From: Candidatus Kaiserbacteria bacterium
Lineage (GTDB): Bacteria > Patescibacteriota > Minisyncoccia > Phycocordibacterales > Phycocordibacteraceae
Direction: 5' to 3'
Assembly: GCA_003230945.1 (NCBI GenBank)
Contig: QIHK01000064.1
Location: forward strand, 1-14,391
DNA length: 14,391 nt
The translations under genes and the position numbers were made by a program. Below are positions 13,615-14,391 of this stretch, one piece after another; positions within the stretch are counted from its first letter, which is position 1; the number at the start of each line of letters is the position of its first letter. Under the pieces are notes generated by a model. That model worked only from the letters and a program-made list of their open reading frames with translations, was not told the origin of the DNA and did not search any database.

Positions 13615-13621
13615 TGCAGAT

Positions 13622-13855
13622 ATGCATGAATTACCGACTCTACCCACAGAAGATTCCTCATCTACTTCACAGGTCGAAGAAGAAAATCAATCTTTGAAAG
13701 AGCTTCCATTAGGAATGCCTCCAACAAAACAACAATCATGGGGCGTTGTTATCGCTATCTTCATTATAGTTGTCATGATTATCGTAGGAGCATTTTATGC
13801 TTGGGGTAAGCGCACTGTACAACAACAATATTCGAGTCCAACGGCACAGCAATAA
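13622..13855 (+). CDS. Small single-pass membrane protein of unknown function
   Basis: A 77-residue protein I do not recognise by function. An acidic, Ser/Thr-rich N-terminal half (about 1-38, HELPTLPTEDSSSTSQVEEE) is followed by one strong hydrophobic segment (about 40-61, WGVVIAIFIIVVMIIVGAFY), then AWGKRTVQQQ and a short polar tail. With positive residues after the helix, the N-terminus would be outside if the positive-inside rule holds. There is no cleavage motif for a signal peptidase. It has its own promoter with a 7-base gap to the ATG and sits between ppa and clpP. I believe similar small proteins occur in Parcubacteria genomes, but no role is known to me. The good promoter and coding-like composition support a real gene. 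Confidence 0.7.
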   Translation: MHELPTLPTEDSSSTSQVEEENQSLKELPLGMPPTKQQSWGVVIAIFIIVVMIIVGAFYAWGKRTVQQQYSSPTAQQ

Positions 13856-13882
13856 AAAGGTATGCCGTAGGATGATCCCAAC

Positions 13883-13911
13883 TTGAGTTTAATGAACCAT
13901 AAAGCTACAAT
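13883..13911 (+). promoter_or_regulatory. Promoter of clpP
   Basis: TTGAGT (13883-13888, 4 of 6 matches), a 17-base spacer and TACAAT (13906-13911, 5 of 6 matches), ending 9 bases before the clpP ATG at 13921. Spacing is ideal for a housekeeping sigma factor and again implies an mRNA with almost no leader. No heat-shock operator such as CIRCE is seen. Confidence 0.5.
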
Positions 13912-13920
13912 CGCCGAATC

Positions 13921-14391
13921 ATGAATATTAAAAATACACAGCCACGTGCCTCTATGCTCGTTCCGATGGTCATTGAAAAGAGCCAGTTTGGGGAACGTGC
14001 CTACGATATTTATTCGCGTCTTCTAAAGGAGCGCATTATCTTCGTAGGAGGACCTATTGACGATGACGTTGCTAATTTAGTTATCGCTCAACTTCTTTTT
14101 CTTGAAAGTGAAGATCCAAAAAAGAGTGTTTCGCTCTATATTAATTCCCCTGGAGGTATTGTCACAGCGGGTCTCGCTATCATCGATACTATGAATCATG
14201 TGAAGCCACCCATCACGACCGTTTGTGTAGGAATGGCAGCATCAATGGCGTCCGTCATTCTTTCATCTGGAGAAAAAGGAAAACGTTTTGCATTACCGAA
14301 CGCTGAAGTGATGATTCATCAGCCACACGGTGGAGCAGAAGGTCAAGCAACTGATATTGAAATTACAGCGAGGCAAATTTTGAAACTTCGG
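13921..14391 (+). CDS. clpP: ATP-dependent Clp protease proteolytic subunit ClpP (3' end beyond window)
   Basis: ClpP is the barrel-shaped serine peptidase that degrades unfolded or tagged proteins fed by ClpX or a similar ATPase. The first 157 residues are present and the frame is open to the window edge. From LVPMVIEKS and GERAYDIYSRLLKERIIF onward it follows the family closely: LYINSPGG (72-79, oxyanion region), nucleophile S108 in GMAASMAS, H133 in VMIHQPHGG, and GQATDIEI. The catalytic Asp lies beyond the edge. The ATG at 13921 is favoured by the promoter 9 bases upstream. A later ATG at residue 12, right before LVPMVIE, is an alternative and might mark the mature end if a propeptide is removed. 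The identity is not in doubt; the partner ATPase is not visible. Confidence 0.96.
   Translation, partial: MNIKNTQPRASMLVPMVIEKSQFGERAYDIYSRLLKERIIFVGGPIDDDVANLVIAQLLFLESEDPKKSVSLYINSPGGIVTAGLAIIDTMNHVKPPITTVCVGMAASMASVILSSGEKGKRFALPNAEVMIHQPHGGAEGQATDIEITARQILKLR

Noticed and set aside
1..14391. CRISPR array, toxin-antitoxin, phage or transposon content
   Set aside because: No spaced direct repeats, integrase, transposase or small paired ORFs with such motifs were seen; all sizeable genes have housekeeping or pilus assignments.

Overview
The window looks like a chromosomal segment of a candidate-phyla-radiation (Patescibacteria) bacterium, most likely a Parcubacteria-type lineage. This rests on the compact gene layout, standard use of TGA as a stop, a stripped-down lower glycolysis pair, and a type IV pilus operon whose PilB and minor pilin-like proteins have the form I associate with Parcubacteria. 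The taxonomic call is inference from recalled family features, not a database match. Fourteen genes are supported: 13 run to a stop inside the window and one (clpP) is cut by the right edge. No tRNA, rRNA, CRISPR array, insertion sequence or phage gene was seen, and no intergenic stretch exceeds about 200 bases.

Layout. (1) Bases 11-2212, minus strand: recJ, then a small RNase HI-type protein, a nucleic-acid processing pair. (2) Bases 2259-2672, plus strand: a HIT-family hydrolase, divergent from recJ over 46 bases and convergent with pgk over 4 bases. (3) Bases 2677-4583, minus strand: tpiA then pgk, adjacent steps of glycolysis. (4) Bases 4614-11373, minus strand: a tightly packed type IV pilus / type II secretion-like operon in the order pilB, pilC, a large PilV/GspI-like minor pilin, a PilW/GspJ-like minor pilin and a PilX/GspK-like protein. 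PilB would power assembly, PilC is the membrane platform, and the three minor pilins resemble a priming or tip complex. No major pilin, PilM/N/O, PilT or prepilin peptidase is present. (5) Bases 11573-14391, plus strand: nusA, ppa, a small single-pass membrane protein and clpP, a housekeeping group divergent from the pilus operon over a 199-base region with a strong inverted repeat.

Three observations stand out. First, none of the 14 gene starts has a recognisable Shine-Dalgarno sequence. At least seven instead have a -10-like hexamer only 6-10 bases before the ATG, in three cases in the extended TGn form, as expected for leaderless mRNAs. Second, pilC carries a one-base frameshift near its 3' end that scrambles the last transmembrane helix; restoring the base gives a canonical PilC C-terminus ending at 8410. 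Third, the divergent pilB-nusA region holds a terminator-like perfect hairpin just after one candidate promoter and just before another, a possible control element for nusA.

I did not find a clearly new defence system, mobile element or RNA class here. Most of the window is core-genome content with lineage-specific modifications.
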